A stretch of DNA of 64,000 nucleotides from Paraburkholderia flagellata (GCF_021390645.1 NZ_JAJEJT010000005.1:1-64000), one strand, 5' to 3'; positions 9,053-18,570 are shown, counted from the stretch's first letter. Program-made: numbers and translations. The notes: generated by a model from the letters alone, not told the origin.

Positions 9053-10171
9053 ATGAAGAGACAGACCGTGCTAACAGGCCTGGCTGTCTGCCTGACCTCA
9101 GCCTGCTTCCACGCCGACCTGCACGCACAGGGTAGTGTCACGCTGCAGGGCATGGTCGATGGCGGCGTGACCTGGGTGAACAACGAGCATGGCGGCTCGG
9201 TAACGCAGTTCGACAGCGGGATTTTCGCGCCGAATGTTTTGACGCTCAGCGCAAGCGAGGATCTGGGTGGCGGAACGAAGGCTCTATTCAACCTGACTTC
9301 ACAGTTCGATCTCGGCAGCGGCGCAACCATCCCGGGCGCGGGCCAGATCTTCAATCGCACGGCTTACGTTGGGCTGTCCGATGAGCGTCTTGGCACCGTC
9401 ACGTTTGGCAACCAGTACGATTTCATGTTCGACACGCTGACGCTCGGTCTCTTTGACGGCGCATTCCTGTTTGGCGGGCTCTATGATTTTCGCCAGGGAC
9501 CATTCAGCGCGCTGGGCATACCGCAAAATCCGACCGGCTCGTTCGATTTTGACCGTCTGGCCGGCGCAACGCGTGTGGCGAACGCGGTCAAATATCGCAG
9601 TCCATCTTTCTCCGGATTCAGTTTCGGCGCGCTGTATGGCTTCGGCGGCGTTGCGGGCTCGTTCTCCGCCAATTCGACGATCAGCGCAGGGATGAACTAC
9701 GAGAACGGGCCGTTTGCTGTCGGGGTCGCATATATCGAAGCCAAATATCCAGAGCTGGGCAATGGGCATGAAGGAATCCGAAATTTTGGAGCCGGTGCGC
9801 ATTACAGGTTCGGCAGCGTGCTCGCCATGCTGCTGTACACAAACACAAGGAATACGGCGAGCGGCGCAAAGATCGACGTCTACAAGGCGGGTGCGTACTG
9901 GACGATTTCGGGTCCCTGGTCGGCAGGACTCGACTACCAGTACATGAAGGGAAACCAGGTGCTCGAGAACAACAAGGCTCACCAGATCACCTCAGCGGTG
10001 CAATACCACTTCTCGAAGCGGACGATGGTGTACGTCGAGGCTGTCTATCAGCGTGCCAGCGGCGACTCCGAAACGACGCAAGCCTGGATCAACGGATTGC
10101 TTGAACCCGACGCGGCTGCGAGCAACCGTTCACAGACACTGGCGCGCATCGGGTTGCAGACGAGATTCTGA
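9053..10171 (+). CDS. Gram-negative outer-membrane porin (OmpC-like)
   Basis: 372-residue 16-strand trimeric porin of the beta-proteobacterial type. It has a signal peptide (KRQTVLTGLAVCLTSACFHADLHA, about 24 residues) followed by the family start QGSVTLQGMVDGGVTWVNN and ends with the aromatic terminus IGLQTRF needed for outer-membrane assembly. The start at 9053 was chosen because it gives a normal signal peptide; an in-frame ATG at 9023 would add ten polar residues. Located between the isochorismatase-like and pirin genes, it probably serves entry of the cluster's substrate. Confidence 0.9.
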   Translation: MKRQTVLTGLAVCLTSACFHADLHAQGSVTLQGMVDGGVTWVNNEHGGSVTQFDSGIFAPNVLTLSASEDLGGGTKALFNLTSQFDLGSGATIPGAGQIFNRTAYVGLSDERLGTVTFGNQYDFMFDTLTLGLFDGAFLFGGLYDFRQGPFSALGIPQNPTGSFDFDRLAGATRVANAVKYRSPSFSGFSFGALYGFGGVAGSFSANSTISAGMNYENGPFAVGVAYIEAKYPELGNGHEGIRNFGAGAHYRFGSVLAMLLYTNTRNTASGAKIDVYKAGAYWTISGPWSAGLDYQYMKGNQVLENNKAHQITSAVQYHFSKRTMVYVEAVYQRASGDSETTQAWINGLLEPDAAASNRSQTLARIGLQTRF

Positions 10172-10321
10172 TCGGCTCGCCCGGAAAGAGGGTATTGAGC
10201 ATGTCCATTGTTCCATCTGTGAGACACAGAGGGCAACTTCCACCCTCTACCGCCGTCATCGTCGCGCGACTACCCTGTATTGATACAAGCACGGCCGCGG
10301 GCCGTTAAACAGGAATATTCG

Positions 10322-11218
10322 ATGATGAAAAAGATTCTCGGTGCTTACAGCAACCCCAACGCGCATTGGGTCGGCGACGGTTTTCCCGTGCGCACACTGT
10401 TTTCGCATCACACCATGGGCCGCCACGTGAGCCCTTTCCTGATGCTCGACTATGCGGGACCGAAAGGCTTTGCACCGACGGACCGCCGGCTGGGTGTAGG
10501 GCAGCATCCGCACCGTGGCTTCGAAACCGTGACCATCGTGTACGAGGGCGAACTGGAGCACCTCGACTCAACGGGTAGCGGCGGCCAGATCGGTCCCGGT
10601 GACGTGCAGTGGATGACGGCGGGCGCTGGCATTCTGCATGAGGAGTTCCACTCGCGCGCGTTCGCGAAAACCGGCGGGACGCTCGAAATGGTCCAGCTCT
10701 GGGTCAATCTGCCAGCAGAGCACAAGATGACGGCGCCCGGCTATCAGAGCATCGTGGCCAGCCAGATTCCGTCCGTCGACCTGCCGTCAGGCGCAGGCTA
10801 CGTGCGGGTGATTGCCGGCGACTACGCAGGCAAGGTGGGGCCAGCGCACACCTTCACGCCGATGGATGTCTGGGACGTGCGGCTCAACGCAGGACGCGGT
10901 GCAGCCTTGACGCTACCTGCGGGCCGCACGCTTGCGCTCGTCGTGCTGCGCGGTCAGGTTCGCGTGAACGGCGACGAGCGGGTTATCAGCGACGCGCAAC
11001 TGGTTCTGCTTGCACGAGAAGGCACCGACGTCCAGCTTGACGCCATCAGCGACGCAATCGTCCTGGTGTTGAGCGGCGAACCTATCGACGAACCCGTTGC
11101 TGCGCATGGCCCGTTTGTCATGAACACGACGGAAGAGATTCGCAAGGCGGTAGACGACTTCAACAGTGGGCGTTTTGGGCAGATGGCTCCGAAGGACCAA
11201 CGCGCCATGGCACAGTAA
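10322..11218 (+). CDS. Pirin family protein
   Basis: 298-residue bicupin of the pirin family. Some bacterial pirins are quercetin 2,3-dioxygenases, others act as metabolic regulators. The metal ligands are visible in the first cupin: His62 and His64 (QHPHRGFETV), His106 and Glu108 (AGAGILHEEF). The second cupin (around 180-260) is less conserved, as is usual. The start is one of two tandem ATGs at 10322/10325 after an AGGAA box. It is the last gene of the rightward set isochorismatase-like, porin, pirin, although 150 bases separate it from the porin. Confidence 0.85.
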   Translation: MMKKILGAYSNPNAHWVGDGFPVRTLFSHHTMGRHVSPFLMLDYAGPKGFAPTDRRLGVGQHPHRGFETVTIVYEGELEHLDSTGSGGQIGPGDVQWMTAGAGILHEEFHSRAFAKTGGTLEMVQLWVNLPAEHKMTAPGYQSIVASQIPSVDLPSGAGYVRVIAGDYAGKVGPAHTFTPMDVWDVRLNAGRGAALTLPAGRTLALVVLRGQVRVNGDERVISDAQLVLLAREGTDVQLDAISDAIVLVLSGEPIDEPVAAHGPFVMNTTEEIRKAVDDFNSGRFGQMAPKDQRAMAQ

Positions 11219-11630
11219 GCGCCGCCATAGTATTCGAAGCGATTCCTTTCCTGACGCCAGACGTGGCGCCGGGAAAGGCGCTCTGGGCCGCGAACCGACT
11301 TCGTTGTGTTCGCGACCGGGCGATGCTGCGGGTTGAGCGGTTGGCCAGCGCCGACGTTGGTGTCCTATGGCCGCTGAGGGGGAGGACTTGACGCTTGAAC
11401 GGCCTGTCGAAGCTAAGCACGAGTGACGCCTCATGGCCGGTTTCACCCACTGAGCCATGACGTCACGAAGCCGCCACTGGCGCTTGGCTAGTGTTTTTGA
11501 ATGGCAGTAAACGGCGAAGTCGGCGAGCGCGTAAAGTCGGCCACGAACCGCCTTTCGCACTCCCCTCGGTTCGGACGTTCACATATCCAGCCAATCCTCA
11601 AAGCGGCCGGTCGGACAGCGTTTCTCAGTA

Positions 11631-11828
11631 CTAGTCCAGCAGGAACTCGAAAGCCGCAACCACGACGAACGAGAGCAATGTGATCGTGAACATGGTGCTC
11701 AAGAAGAATGACAACCCTGTTTGTCGCGTCCTTCTCGCATTCGAAGTATCGGGTGTGTTTGCAGAATAAATGTGATTGCGCATGCACGTAGATTGATCAA
11801 TAAATACAGGCTCGTGGCGTTCTTTCAT
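11631..11828 (-). CDS. Possible small single-pass membrane protein
   Basis: 65-codon frame with a polar N-terminus and one convincing C-terminal membrane helix (FFLSTMFTITLLSFVVVAAFEFLL). An AAAGG sequence lies about 9 bases before the ATG at 11828; an internal ATG at 11783 would give 50 residues without a good binding site. The family is not recognised. It stands alone in a gene-poor stretch, so it may be a chance frame. Confidence 0.3.
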   Translation of the reverse strand: MKERHEPVFIDQSTCMRNHIYSANTPDTSNARRTRQTGLSFFLSTMFTITLLSFVVVAAFEFLLD

Positions 11829-12253
11829 CGGGATCGCCTTTTGAGGAAAGGTTCAACAAAGGTCAGTATTTGCGTCGATCCGTCACTACATTGGCGCCGC
11901 GCTTCCGTTCAACCTTCATCGAACTACTATCCAACCAGGCGAAGCGAGATCGTGAATGACGCTGGCGTCTGCCCGTTCAGAACGCTCGGGCGCTGCCTTC
12001 GCATCAAACGCAAGATGACATATCAACTATATCGGACGATGTAAGCAAGCCGTATGCGTCAGTCCGTCGCCAATGCCTGCTTAAATCACGCCGTGAAGAC
12101 GGTCAGGGAACCACACCGCGTAGAGTGCGAAGTTCCCGAAGAGACTGATCATACGCTCGAAGTCTTGGAGAGATATGGTGGGCAGTTGTATCCCCGTAAG
12201 CAGCCACTAGTCTTGCGCCAGTCTGAAAGGCTGCTCAGGGTCGATCTCCATCC

Positions 12254-12304
12254 GATGCAGTTGGGGCGACGACTACCTTCGTCGGCGACTCTCCATCGGA
12301 CCGG
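12254..12304 (+). repeat. Dispersed intergenic repeat R, copy 1
   Basis: GATGCAGT...GACGAC...CGGCG-CTC-CCATCGGACCG. Aligns with copies at 16583-16634 and 17038-17086, which share the GATGCAG start, a central GACGACAAC and the CATCGGACCG end. Confidence 0.5.
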
Positions 12305-12649
12305 ATGTTGCCATGAGCCGCCGTTCGATTCGGGCGTCGGCTTCGCTCAGTTTTCGACCAATCGCGCATCGATGATGCTTGTCGCATTAGCGGCCGCTGC
12401 CGACGTTCGAAGACAGTGGTCGGTGAGGCGGTTACAGGCTACGTTCCTGGCATTCGCGCCTCGGCAACAACGGAAGTTAGAGTTCACTGCAAGAGGATGC
12501 GTGCTTCTGACACATCCCTCCGCCAGCCCATTTTTCCAAATGCCTCCATCACGCCGACGAGCATGGCCATCAAATTGATGGTGAGCGCCGCGGTGCTCGT
12601 AGACCCCCGCTGACCCACGCGCTTTTCTGGCGCAAGGGGGCTCGCAGCG

Positions 12650-13876
12650 TCACGTAAGTTGTTCAAGACTGTCGCCATAGATTGCGCATTGGATCGGCAG
12701 ATAACGTTCCACCAGTCTTGCCCAAAATGCGGAGCCGACGACCAGGTTCTCATCGTTGAAGTCGTAGGTCGCACTATGCAGGGTGTTCCCGCCATCGGTC
12801 GGGCCGTTGCCAATGCGCAGAAATGCGCCGGGGCACGCCTCGAGCATGTACGCAAAATCCTCGCTGCCCATCAATGGGTTCATCTGCTCCGTCACCCGAT
12901 CCTCGCCAACCAACTCTTTCGCAACCGCTATCGCAAATTCTGTTTCTGCATCGCTGTTCGTCACCATCGGATACCCTTCCACATAGTCGACGACAGCTTG
13001 GATGCCATAACTGTCGGCCTGCGCGTGCACGAGCCTGATGATTCTTTCTTTCAGCATCCGCCGCACGTTCGCGTCGAACGACCGGACGCTGAGGCTCAAC
13101 TCGACCTCGCCGGGAATCACATTGGGCGCCGATCCGCCAGCTATCTTTCCGATGGTCACGACCGCGGACTGCGTCGGGTCGACATTGCGCGACACGATGG
13201 TCTGCAGGGCCATCACAATGCTTCCTGCTGCAACGATCGGATCGTTGGCCAGATGTGGACGGGCAGCGTGCCCACCCTTACCCACAATCTTCACGAACAC
13301 ACGGTCGCCCGCAGCCATGAAGTTTCCCTTGCGGAACATGAACGTGCCCGCCGGAGCGCCCGGATGGTTATGCATTGCGAACACCGCGTCGCAGGGGAAC
13401 CGAGTGAAGAGCCCTTGCTCGACCATGCGCTTGGCCCCGCTGTCGTAGCCGCGCTCTTCGGCCGGCTGGAAGATCAGATGCACGGTGCCGTCGAATCGCC
13501 GTCGTTGCGCGAGGTGTTGGGCCGCGCCGAGCAGCATGGCGGTGTGCCCGTCGTGGCCACACGCATGCATCCGTCCCGGACTGAGGCTCCTGTGGCCGAA
13601 CGTATTGAGCTCGTCGATCGGCAGCCCGTCCATGTCGGCACGGATCCCGATGCGGCGCTCGCTCGAGCCCAGTCGCAATGTGCCAACCACGCCGGTGCCG
13701 GCAATGGCAGTCTCGACCGAGTAACCGTATTCCTTCAGGCGGCTTGCCACAATCTCTGCGGTCTGCACTTCCTCGAACGCCAGTTCAGGGCAGCAATGCA
13801 GCGTGTAGCGGAGCTTACGCATGTCGTCGGCAAGCGGTTGAAGGTCGGAGACGGAACTGAGGTCAGGTAATAGCAT
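12650..13876 (-). CDS. M20 family amidohydrolase (hippurate hydrolase/aminoacylase type)
   Basis: 408-residue metallo-amidohydrolase of peptidase family M20D, which cleaves N-acyl amino acids or related amides. The metal motif MHACGHDGHTAML places Cys106 and His108 as ligands, Glu140/Glu141 (QPAEERG) as catalytic and metal residues and the His of AMHNHPG as another ligand; the dimerisation domain (GKGGHAARPH) follows. The first ATG with family homology is at 13876 (MLLPDLSSV). The gene lies 32 bases downstream of the carrier gene on the same strand, suggesting uptake and cleavage of an acylated amino acid or peptide. Confidence 0.88.
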   Translation of the reverse strand: MLLPDLSSVSDLQPLADDMRKLRYTLHCCPELAFEEVQTAEIVASRLKEYGYSVETAIAGTGVVGTLRLGSSERRIGIRADMDGLPIDELNTFGHRSLSPGRMHACGHDGHTAMLLGAAQHLAQRRRFDGTVHLIFQPAEERGYDSGAKRMVEQGLFTRFPCDAVFAMHNHPGAPAGTFMFRKGNFMAAGDRVFVKIVGKGGHAARPHLANDPIVAAGSIVMALQTIVSRNVDPTQSAVVTIGKIAGGSAPNVIPGEVELSLSVRSFDANVRRMLKERIIRLVHAQADSYGIQAVVDYVEGYPMVTNSDAETEFAIAVAKELVGEDRVTEQMNPLMGSEDFAYMLEACPGAFLRIGNGPTDGGNTLHSATYDFNDENLVVGSAFWARLVERYLPIQCAIYGDSLEQLT

Positions 13877-13908
13877 GTTCGATCCAGGAGGAAACGGGGC
13901 AACAGCCC

Positions 13909-15345
13909 CTAGAATGGGCCCCAATGAATGGCGACACCTGTTGCAATGGCGGCAATGCTGATGGCGAGCCAGGCAATCAGCAAAGGCATGACGAACCGCA
14001 CCCACTTGAAGTAGGGAATGCCGGACGTTGCAAGGACAGCCATCAGGACGCCGGAAGTTGGGTTGAAGCAATTGATGAAACCCTCGCCGAGCAACACCGC
14101 CTGTACCGTGACCTGCCGGGTCAAGTGCAGCGCGTCGCCAAGTGGAGCGAAGATCGGGATGAGCACCGCCGATTCGCCCGATCCGGACGAGATTCCGATA
14201 TGAATCAACGCGGCGCTCAGAAACATGCTGATCGCAGCCACCGTGGAATGGAGCGGGGCAAGCCATCCGGCGAGCATGTTGACGATTGGGTCCAGAATCT
14301 TCCCTTCACAGAGGACGATCGAGATGGCGCGCGCCATGCCCACTACAAGCGCGCCCTTGATGAGCCCGCTGCAGCCGTGAAGGAACGTGTCCGAAATCTT
14401 GCCCGGGCGAATGCCGCTCACGATCCCGGAGGCAATCGCCATGACGAGAAACATCGCGATCATTTCGGTCTCGGCCCAGTGCAGCGTCGATGATCCGTAG
14501 ACAAAGACCGACAGGCAGACCAGCACGATGCCGACGACCGTGAATTGCCGGGCGTCGAGTCGCGGCAAAGACGAGACCGCCGTGGTCCCGTCCTGCACCG
14601 GCACCGGCACGCAAACCGCTGCACCATTGATTCGATCGGCGCGGATTCGAGCGAGGAGAAACAAGATAGTGGCCAGGAGGAAGGCGAAATAGACGCACAC
14701 CCGGAACGTCATGCCGGAAAACATCGGCAGGCCGGCCAGACGTTGCGACAGTCCGGTCGTCACCGGGTTGAGGATGCCCGTATTGAATCCGGCATACGTG
14801 GCCAGATAGATCAGGCCAGCGCCAATTTCCTTTCGGAGTCCCATTGATTCCGCAAGCAGCAGTCCGAGCGGGACGAAAGCCACAACCGAGTTTGTCACCA
14901 CACCCAGAGTGCCGAGCAGTGAAAAGATCGCGCAAACGACAATGACGGCGATGCGCGTGCGCGTGCCGTCCCGGCGGGCAACCAGGGCGAGCGCGCTGCG
15001 CACGGCGCCCGTTGCTTCAAGCACGGCCAGCGAACCGCCGGTGAACAGAATGAGAAAAATGATTGGCGCGGACGCGATCATTCCGTTAGCGAGCGCGACG
15101 AACATCTCACCGGGCAGCACACCATGCTGCGCAACCGGTTTAAGGCTGTTCGGTACCACGAAGCTGATGCCGTTGCTGAGCTTGCGGGAAAACTCGCCCG
15201 ATGGCACCACCCATGTGGCAATCGCGGCCAGCGCCAGCATGAGAAAAAGCAGCACGTAGGGACTGATCGGCTCCTTGGCCGCGCTCACGTGCGATGGCTG
15301 GCGCTTTGGCTGCGCGCCTTCTACTGGCTGGCTGGCGTCGTTCAT
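13909..15345 (-). CDS. YfcC family (C4-dicarboxylate/basic amino acid type) membrane transporter
   Basis: 478-residue integral membrane protein with about 12 hydrophobic helices, resembling YfcC/ArcD-like carriers of the ion transporter superfamily. Recognisable segments include the early VVPSGEF turn, GTLGVVTNSVVAFVPLG, ATYAGFNTGILNPVTTGLSQRLAGLP and IGISSGSGESAVLIPIFAPLGD. The start at 15345 has a GGAGGAGC box. Together with the downstream M20 amidohydrolase it forms a two-gene operon transcribed away from the LysR gene at 15517. The substrate is likely a peptide, acyl amino acid or amino acid, by family and context only. Confidence 0.8.
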   Translation of the reverse strand: MNDASQPVEGAQPKRQPSHVSAAKEPISPYVLLFLMLALAAIATWVVPSGEFSRKLSNGISFVVPNSLKPVAQHGVLPGEMFVALANGMIASAPIIFLILFTGGSLAVLEATGAVRSALALVARRDGTRTRIAVIVVCAIFSLLGTLGVVTNSVVAFVPLGLLLAESMGLRKEIGAGLIYLATYAGFNTGILNPVTTGLSQRLAGLPMFSGMTFRVCVYFAFLLATILFLLARIRADRINGAAVCVPVPVQDGTTAVSSLPRLDARQFTVVGIVLVCLSVFVYGSSTLHWAETEMIAMFLVMAIASGIVSGIRPGKISDTFLHGCSGLIKGALVVGMARAISIVLCEGKILDPIVNMLAGWLAPLHSTVAAISMFLSAALIHIGISSGSGESAVLIPIFAPLGDALHLTRQVTVQAVLLGEGFINCFNPTSGVLMAVLATSGIPYFKWVRFVMPLLIAWLAISIAAIATGVAIHWGPF

Positions 15346-15486
15346 GGTGCTCCTCCATCGATGCGCACGAGTGGTCAATCACTCTGTTCTTTGTCCGGCT
15401 TGAAGATGTCGGCATCCCTTGACCGGTTCCGGGGCGCAGTATCAGCGAAAATCAGCGTGGAAAGTTGCTTACGTGGCTGCGAAAAT

Positions 15487-15503
15487 GTTGCATGACATGC
15501 AAC
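15487..15503. promoter_or_regulatory. Perfect 8-bp-arm palindrome, likely LysR operator
   Basis: GTTGCATGACATGCAAC, arms of 8 with one central base, in the divergent region between carrier and LysR genes. It ends just before the GGAG box of the LysR gene and contains a T-N11-A core (TGCATGACATGCA), the LysR-box form. Its position fits autorepression. Confidence 0.6.
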
Positions 15504-15516
15504 ACTGGAGCACTCA

Positions 15517-16431
15517 TTGGATCCCTTTGAACGCGGCCTCCCGGAGCGCACGCTGCAATATCTGGTCGCAATCGCGACGTACGGCGGCATGCGTCAAGCC
15601 GCGCTTGGTCTGGATGTGAATGTGTCGACGATCAGTCGACAGGTCGCCGTTGCCGAGCGAGAACTGCGGCTATCGCTCGTAACGCGTCGGGGCCGGAAAA
15701 TGGAGTTGACCGAAGCGGGTCATATGGCGGTCGACTATTTTCGCGACTGTGAGCGCCATGCCCGCCGATTCCGCGCGCAGCTCGACGAATACCGCAGCCT
15801 GCGGCGCGGCCAGGTCACAATCGCCGCAGGCGAGGGCATCATGACGAGTCTGGTCGCGGTCGTCCTGAAGCCTTTTCTGGAGAGATACCCCGACATCGTC
15901 GTGGAGTTGCGCACCGGCGCGCTACCCCAACTCATCTCAATGATCCGTGAGGATCTGGTCGATATTTGCGTGTCCATCGGCGCTGCGAACGATCCGACAC
16001 TGAACGCACGCAAATTCCAAAGCGAGCCCTTGTGCGCGATCTTCCCGGTCGACCATCCGATGTCGTCGCGCAAATCGGTGAAGATGGAGGAGCTCGCCAA
16101 CGAGCGCCTGGTCTTCATGCCCGCGGAATTCGGGCTACAGGCCCATGTCGATGCAATCCTTGCCGATATCGGACGCACCTATGTGCCGGCATTCCGCTGC
16201 GACCGGTTTTCGACAGCCGCTGCCATTGCGGCGCAAAACCTGGCCGTTGCATTCATGACGCGCGCGGCTTCCCAGGAGAGAATCGCTTCCGGCGAGGTCA
16301 AGGCCGTGCCAGTCGACCACCCAATCGCGCGCACGTTTGATCGCTACGTGATCACACGGGCTGGCCGCAGACTGGGGCCGGCCGCGAACTATCTCCTGCG
16401 GGAAATCGTCAGGCTCATGTCGACTGTGTAG
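15517..16431 (+). CDS. LysR-type transcriptional regulator
   Basis: 304-residue LTTR with HTH in residues 10-65 (LQYLVAIATYGGMRQAALGLDV, STISRQVAVAERE) and effector domain beginning near 95 (GQVTIAAGEGIMTSLVAV). The TTG start at 15517 is supported by TGGAG eight bases upstream; no ATG precedes the HTH. It is divergent from the carrier/amidohydrolase operon and probably regulates it through the palindrome at 15487-15503. Confidence 0.85.
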   Translation: MDPFERGLPERTLQYLVAIATYGGMRQAALGLDVNVSTISRQVAVAERELRLSLVTRRGRKMELTEAGHMAVDYFRDCERHARRFRAQLDEYRSLRRGQVTIAAGEGIMTSLVAVVLKPFLERYPDIVVELRTGALPQLISMIREDLVDICVSIGAANDPTLNARKFQSEPLCAIFPVDHPMSSRKSVKMEELANERLVFMPAEFGLQAHVDAILADIGRTYVPAFRCDRFSTAAAIAAQNLAVAFMTRAASQERIASGEVKAVPVDHPIARTFDRYVITRAGRRLGPAANYLLREIVRLMSTV

Positions 16432-16570
16432 TAATAGAAGCAGCACAGGTTACGTTCAGCACATTCGCACCTCGGCATCTGGGGCGATAGACGTAGCGGA
16501 GCCGACGACTGTTGTTTCCTCGAAGCGGTCATTTTGTACGTGCTGGCTCGAACGTCTCTTGTGGGTGGCG

Positions 16571-16589
16571 GATTCAACCGGTCGATGCA
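16571..16589 (+). repeat. IS30-like terminal inverted repeat, copy 2
   Basis: GATTCAACCGGTCGATGCA, identical to 1909-1927. It runs directly into dispersed repeat R copy 2. Confidence 0.6.
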
Positions 16590-16634
16590 GTCGGGTTGAC
16601 GACAACCCCCGGCGGCGGCTCACCATCGGACCGT
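16583..16634 (+). repeat. Dispersed intergenic repeat R, copy 2
   Basis: GATGCAGTCGGGTTGACGAC...CGGCGGCTCACCATCGGACCGT; aligns with 12254-12304 and 17038-17086. Confidence 0.5.
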
Positions 16635-16724
16635 GCGCAGCCCGAGGGACACGTTCAAGGCGGCGATGCGAATCGCCGCTTCATTGCTCACCTCGGCTGC
16701 CTGTTTTCTTCCTGGGGACCGACG

Positions 16725-17030
16725 TTAGCCGCCCGTTGGAGGCGTATGTCCCAACACGGCCGCGATCACAAGTACGAGCAGCATGGAGATCCCTTCAACG
16801 GACAGCCAGGCGTCGAAGCGCCTTTGCGCGGCCATGAAAGCCGGGCCGTCCTGTTGCGCTCGCGCGCGCAAATCCTGCAGGACCACCAGCCGGTTCCAGC
16901 CGCCCAATGCCACGGCCGCTGCGACGCACACGAGCTTCGCCGCGAGTATCCGGCCCCACCCCATGCTGAGGAACGACACGCTTGTCTGCGCGGTGTCCTG
17001 CATCACGTTGTACAGGCCGGTGGGTCGACT
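16725..17030 (-). pseudogene. copD-type copper resistance membrane protein, C-terminal relic
   Basis: The minus strand encodes GLYNVMQDT followed by ILAAKLVCVAAAVALGGWNR, a polar helix pair and LLVLVIAAVLGHTPP. This is the last third of CopD/PcoD-like inner-membrane proteins, whose ending LGHTPP is characteristic and intact. The remaining roughly 200 residues are missing: upstream of 17030 the sequence passes into dispersed repeat R copy 3. It is therefore a 5'-truncated relic, probably cut by rearrangement at the repeat. An internal ATG would permit a 93-residue product, but function is unlikely. Confidence 0.7.
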
Positions 17031-17037
17031 TTTGACA

Positions 17038-17086
17038 GATGCAGTCCGCTCGACGACAACATCTGTCGGCGGCTCATCATCGGACC
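17038..17086 (+). repeat. Dispersed intergenic repeat R, copy 3
   Basis: GATGCAGTCCGCTCGACGAC...CGGCGGCTCATCATCGGACCGT; abuts the truncated end of the copD relic. Confidence 0.5.
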
Positions 17087-17466
17087 GTGTGCGGCCAGAA
17101 TGCGCCGTTAAGATCGATGGTTGCGCCGACGTTCAGATGTCGCCTACCTTACCTGCAACCTGCCATTCGACCGAAAGGGACGAAGGGCCATTCGGCGGCC
17201 TTTGCTGCCTTCAGCGCTACGCAGCGTAACGGAACTCAACGAGGTGCGTGATTTTCCTCTGCAGGGCTTAGTCACGATTACCGGTCGACCCTCAAGCACC
17301 GCCCGGAGAGATTGCCTGTCCACCGAAAGGCGACGTCGTCATGACAGTTTGGGGCGTTCAGGCGGCAGCCCAAACCACACAGCACGCGCGCATAGCACGA
17401 CGCTCCACGCCGTCCCTTGCAGAGACGGCATGCTCTCCATCGCCCGACTTGATCAGACGAAAGCGC

Positions 17467-17769
17467 TTATGACCCGCCAAAGAACACCGGCCTCATCCCG
17501 CTCGTGCCGGCCGGCCGGCCCATCTGCGATGAACCGTTGGTCGCAGGGCCGTAGCCGCTGCTCTGGTCTGCGGCCCTAGGGTCGGCGGCTTGCATATTGG
17601 CAGGAAAGTCGACGGTATTCGCATTGGCAGGATTGAAGCCGGCTTGCTGCAGCTGAGCGATCTCTGCCTGCACTTGCGCGCGTGTGAGCGCCCCCTCCGA
17701 CTGCGCCAACGACGCAATTGGTACAGCGATGACGGCGACCGCGCAAACTGTGTGGACTAACGTCTTCAT
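17467..17769 (-). CDS. DUF4148 exported protein
   Basis: 100-residue secreted protein with a cleavable signal peptide (MKTLVHTVCAVAVIAVPIASLAQ) followed by the DUF4148 motif LTRAQVQAEIAQLQQAGFNPANAN. DUF4148 proteins are abundant in Burkholderiaceae, usually 80-120 residues and of unknown role in the periplasm. A GGAGG sequence lies about ten bases upstream of the ATG at 17769. It stands alone. Confidence 0.85.
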   Translation of the reverse strand: MKTLVHTVCAVAVIAVPIASLAQSEGALTRAQVQAEIAQLQQAGFNPANANTVDFPANMQAADPRAADQSSGYGPATNGSSQMGRPAGTSGMRPVFFGGS

Positions 17770-18570
17770 AATGGTCCACCTCCTGTGGTCAATTACTCCG
17801 GTTGTTCATTCATCGAATTCGGATATCGGGCAAGGCGCACGTGCGCGAGGATATGCTCGCTCCGCCAGTCGAGTGTCCGCGAGGGTCGATGTTCAGACTT
17901 CCCGCGTGGCCGCAACTGCAATGCGGCACGCCGGCAGTTATGACTGTATTCGCTGACAAAATGCGCATGAATCAGGCAAGCGTCCTAAAAGAAGCTCGGG
18001 GATTACCTTATTCCGTAAGCACTTCCGCCCTATTGCCCCTCGATCCGCTGAATCGCGAACCGAATCAGCCACGGCGCCGACGTTTCGCCGCCGGTAGAGT
18101 GATACGACATGCTCACCAATTCTGGAGAAAAACCAACCAGTTGCACGGGCGTGAACGGATGTCCCTAAGGGGTCTAGGAGCGGACGCCGTGGTCACAAAA
18201 GACTCAGCGACGGCTCAGGGTCGTCATGACTCATTCGACAGCGACGAGAGCTGTCGAATGAGTCATGACGAGGGTACAGCGGCCATTGCCGTATCGCCGC
18301 GGTCGCTGGACCATCCGGGCGCCTTTCACGCACTACCTGCCGTCACTCCCCAGTGATTCGCTTAATGCATGTCGGGGCTTTACCCAGGCCGTTTGGAGAG
18401 GATGCCGACTTCCTTTCATATCCATCCAGGCAAAGAATGACGTGGCAGTCGCCGAGTGAGAGTACCGGGAGGTGCCATACCCGTCACGGGCTCGCGGCAA
18501 GACCAGGTTCCCATCGTCGAGCGACCCTCCTTTAGATTTTCAGCCTCGTCGTTCGCTGAGGGATCACATC
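17770..18570. other. Gene-poor stretch containing a perfect 21-bp inverted repeat
   Basis: No gene is recognised in about 800 bases. The striking element is the hairpin at 18221-18271, listed separately. The 3' part is the leader of the MXKDX gene. Confidence 0.4.
18221..18271. repeat. Perfect 21-bp inverted repeat with 9-base loop
   Basis: Arms 18221-18241 and 18251-18271 are exact reverse complements; the left arm begins TCGTCATGACTCATTC. The loop is CGACGAGAG. The arm contains a smaller palindrome, GTCATGAC. No T run follows on either side, so it is not a typical intrinsic terminator. Confidence 0.75.

Larger units (their letters stand above)
11219..12649. other. 1.4 kb gene-poor stretch with degraded repeats
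   Basis: Only one possible small gene (11631-11828, minus) and one copy of a dispersed intergenic repeat (12254-12304) are seen. The rest has short frames without family character and looks like decayed DNA. Confidence 0.4.

Noticed and set aside
12659..13870. Plus-strand open frame of 403 codons
   Set aside because: Antisense to the M20 amidohydrolase, whose HACGHDGH motif and frame are clear.
18221..18271. Perfect hairpin as an intrinsic terminator
   Set aside because: No T run on either side and no gene ends nearby; kept as an unexplained repeat.
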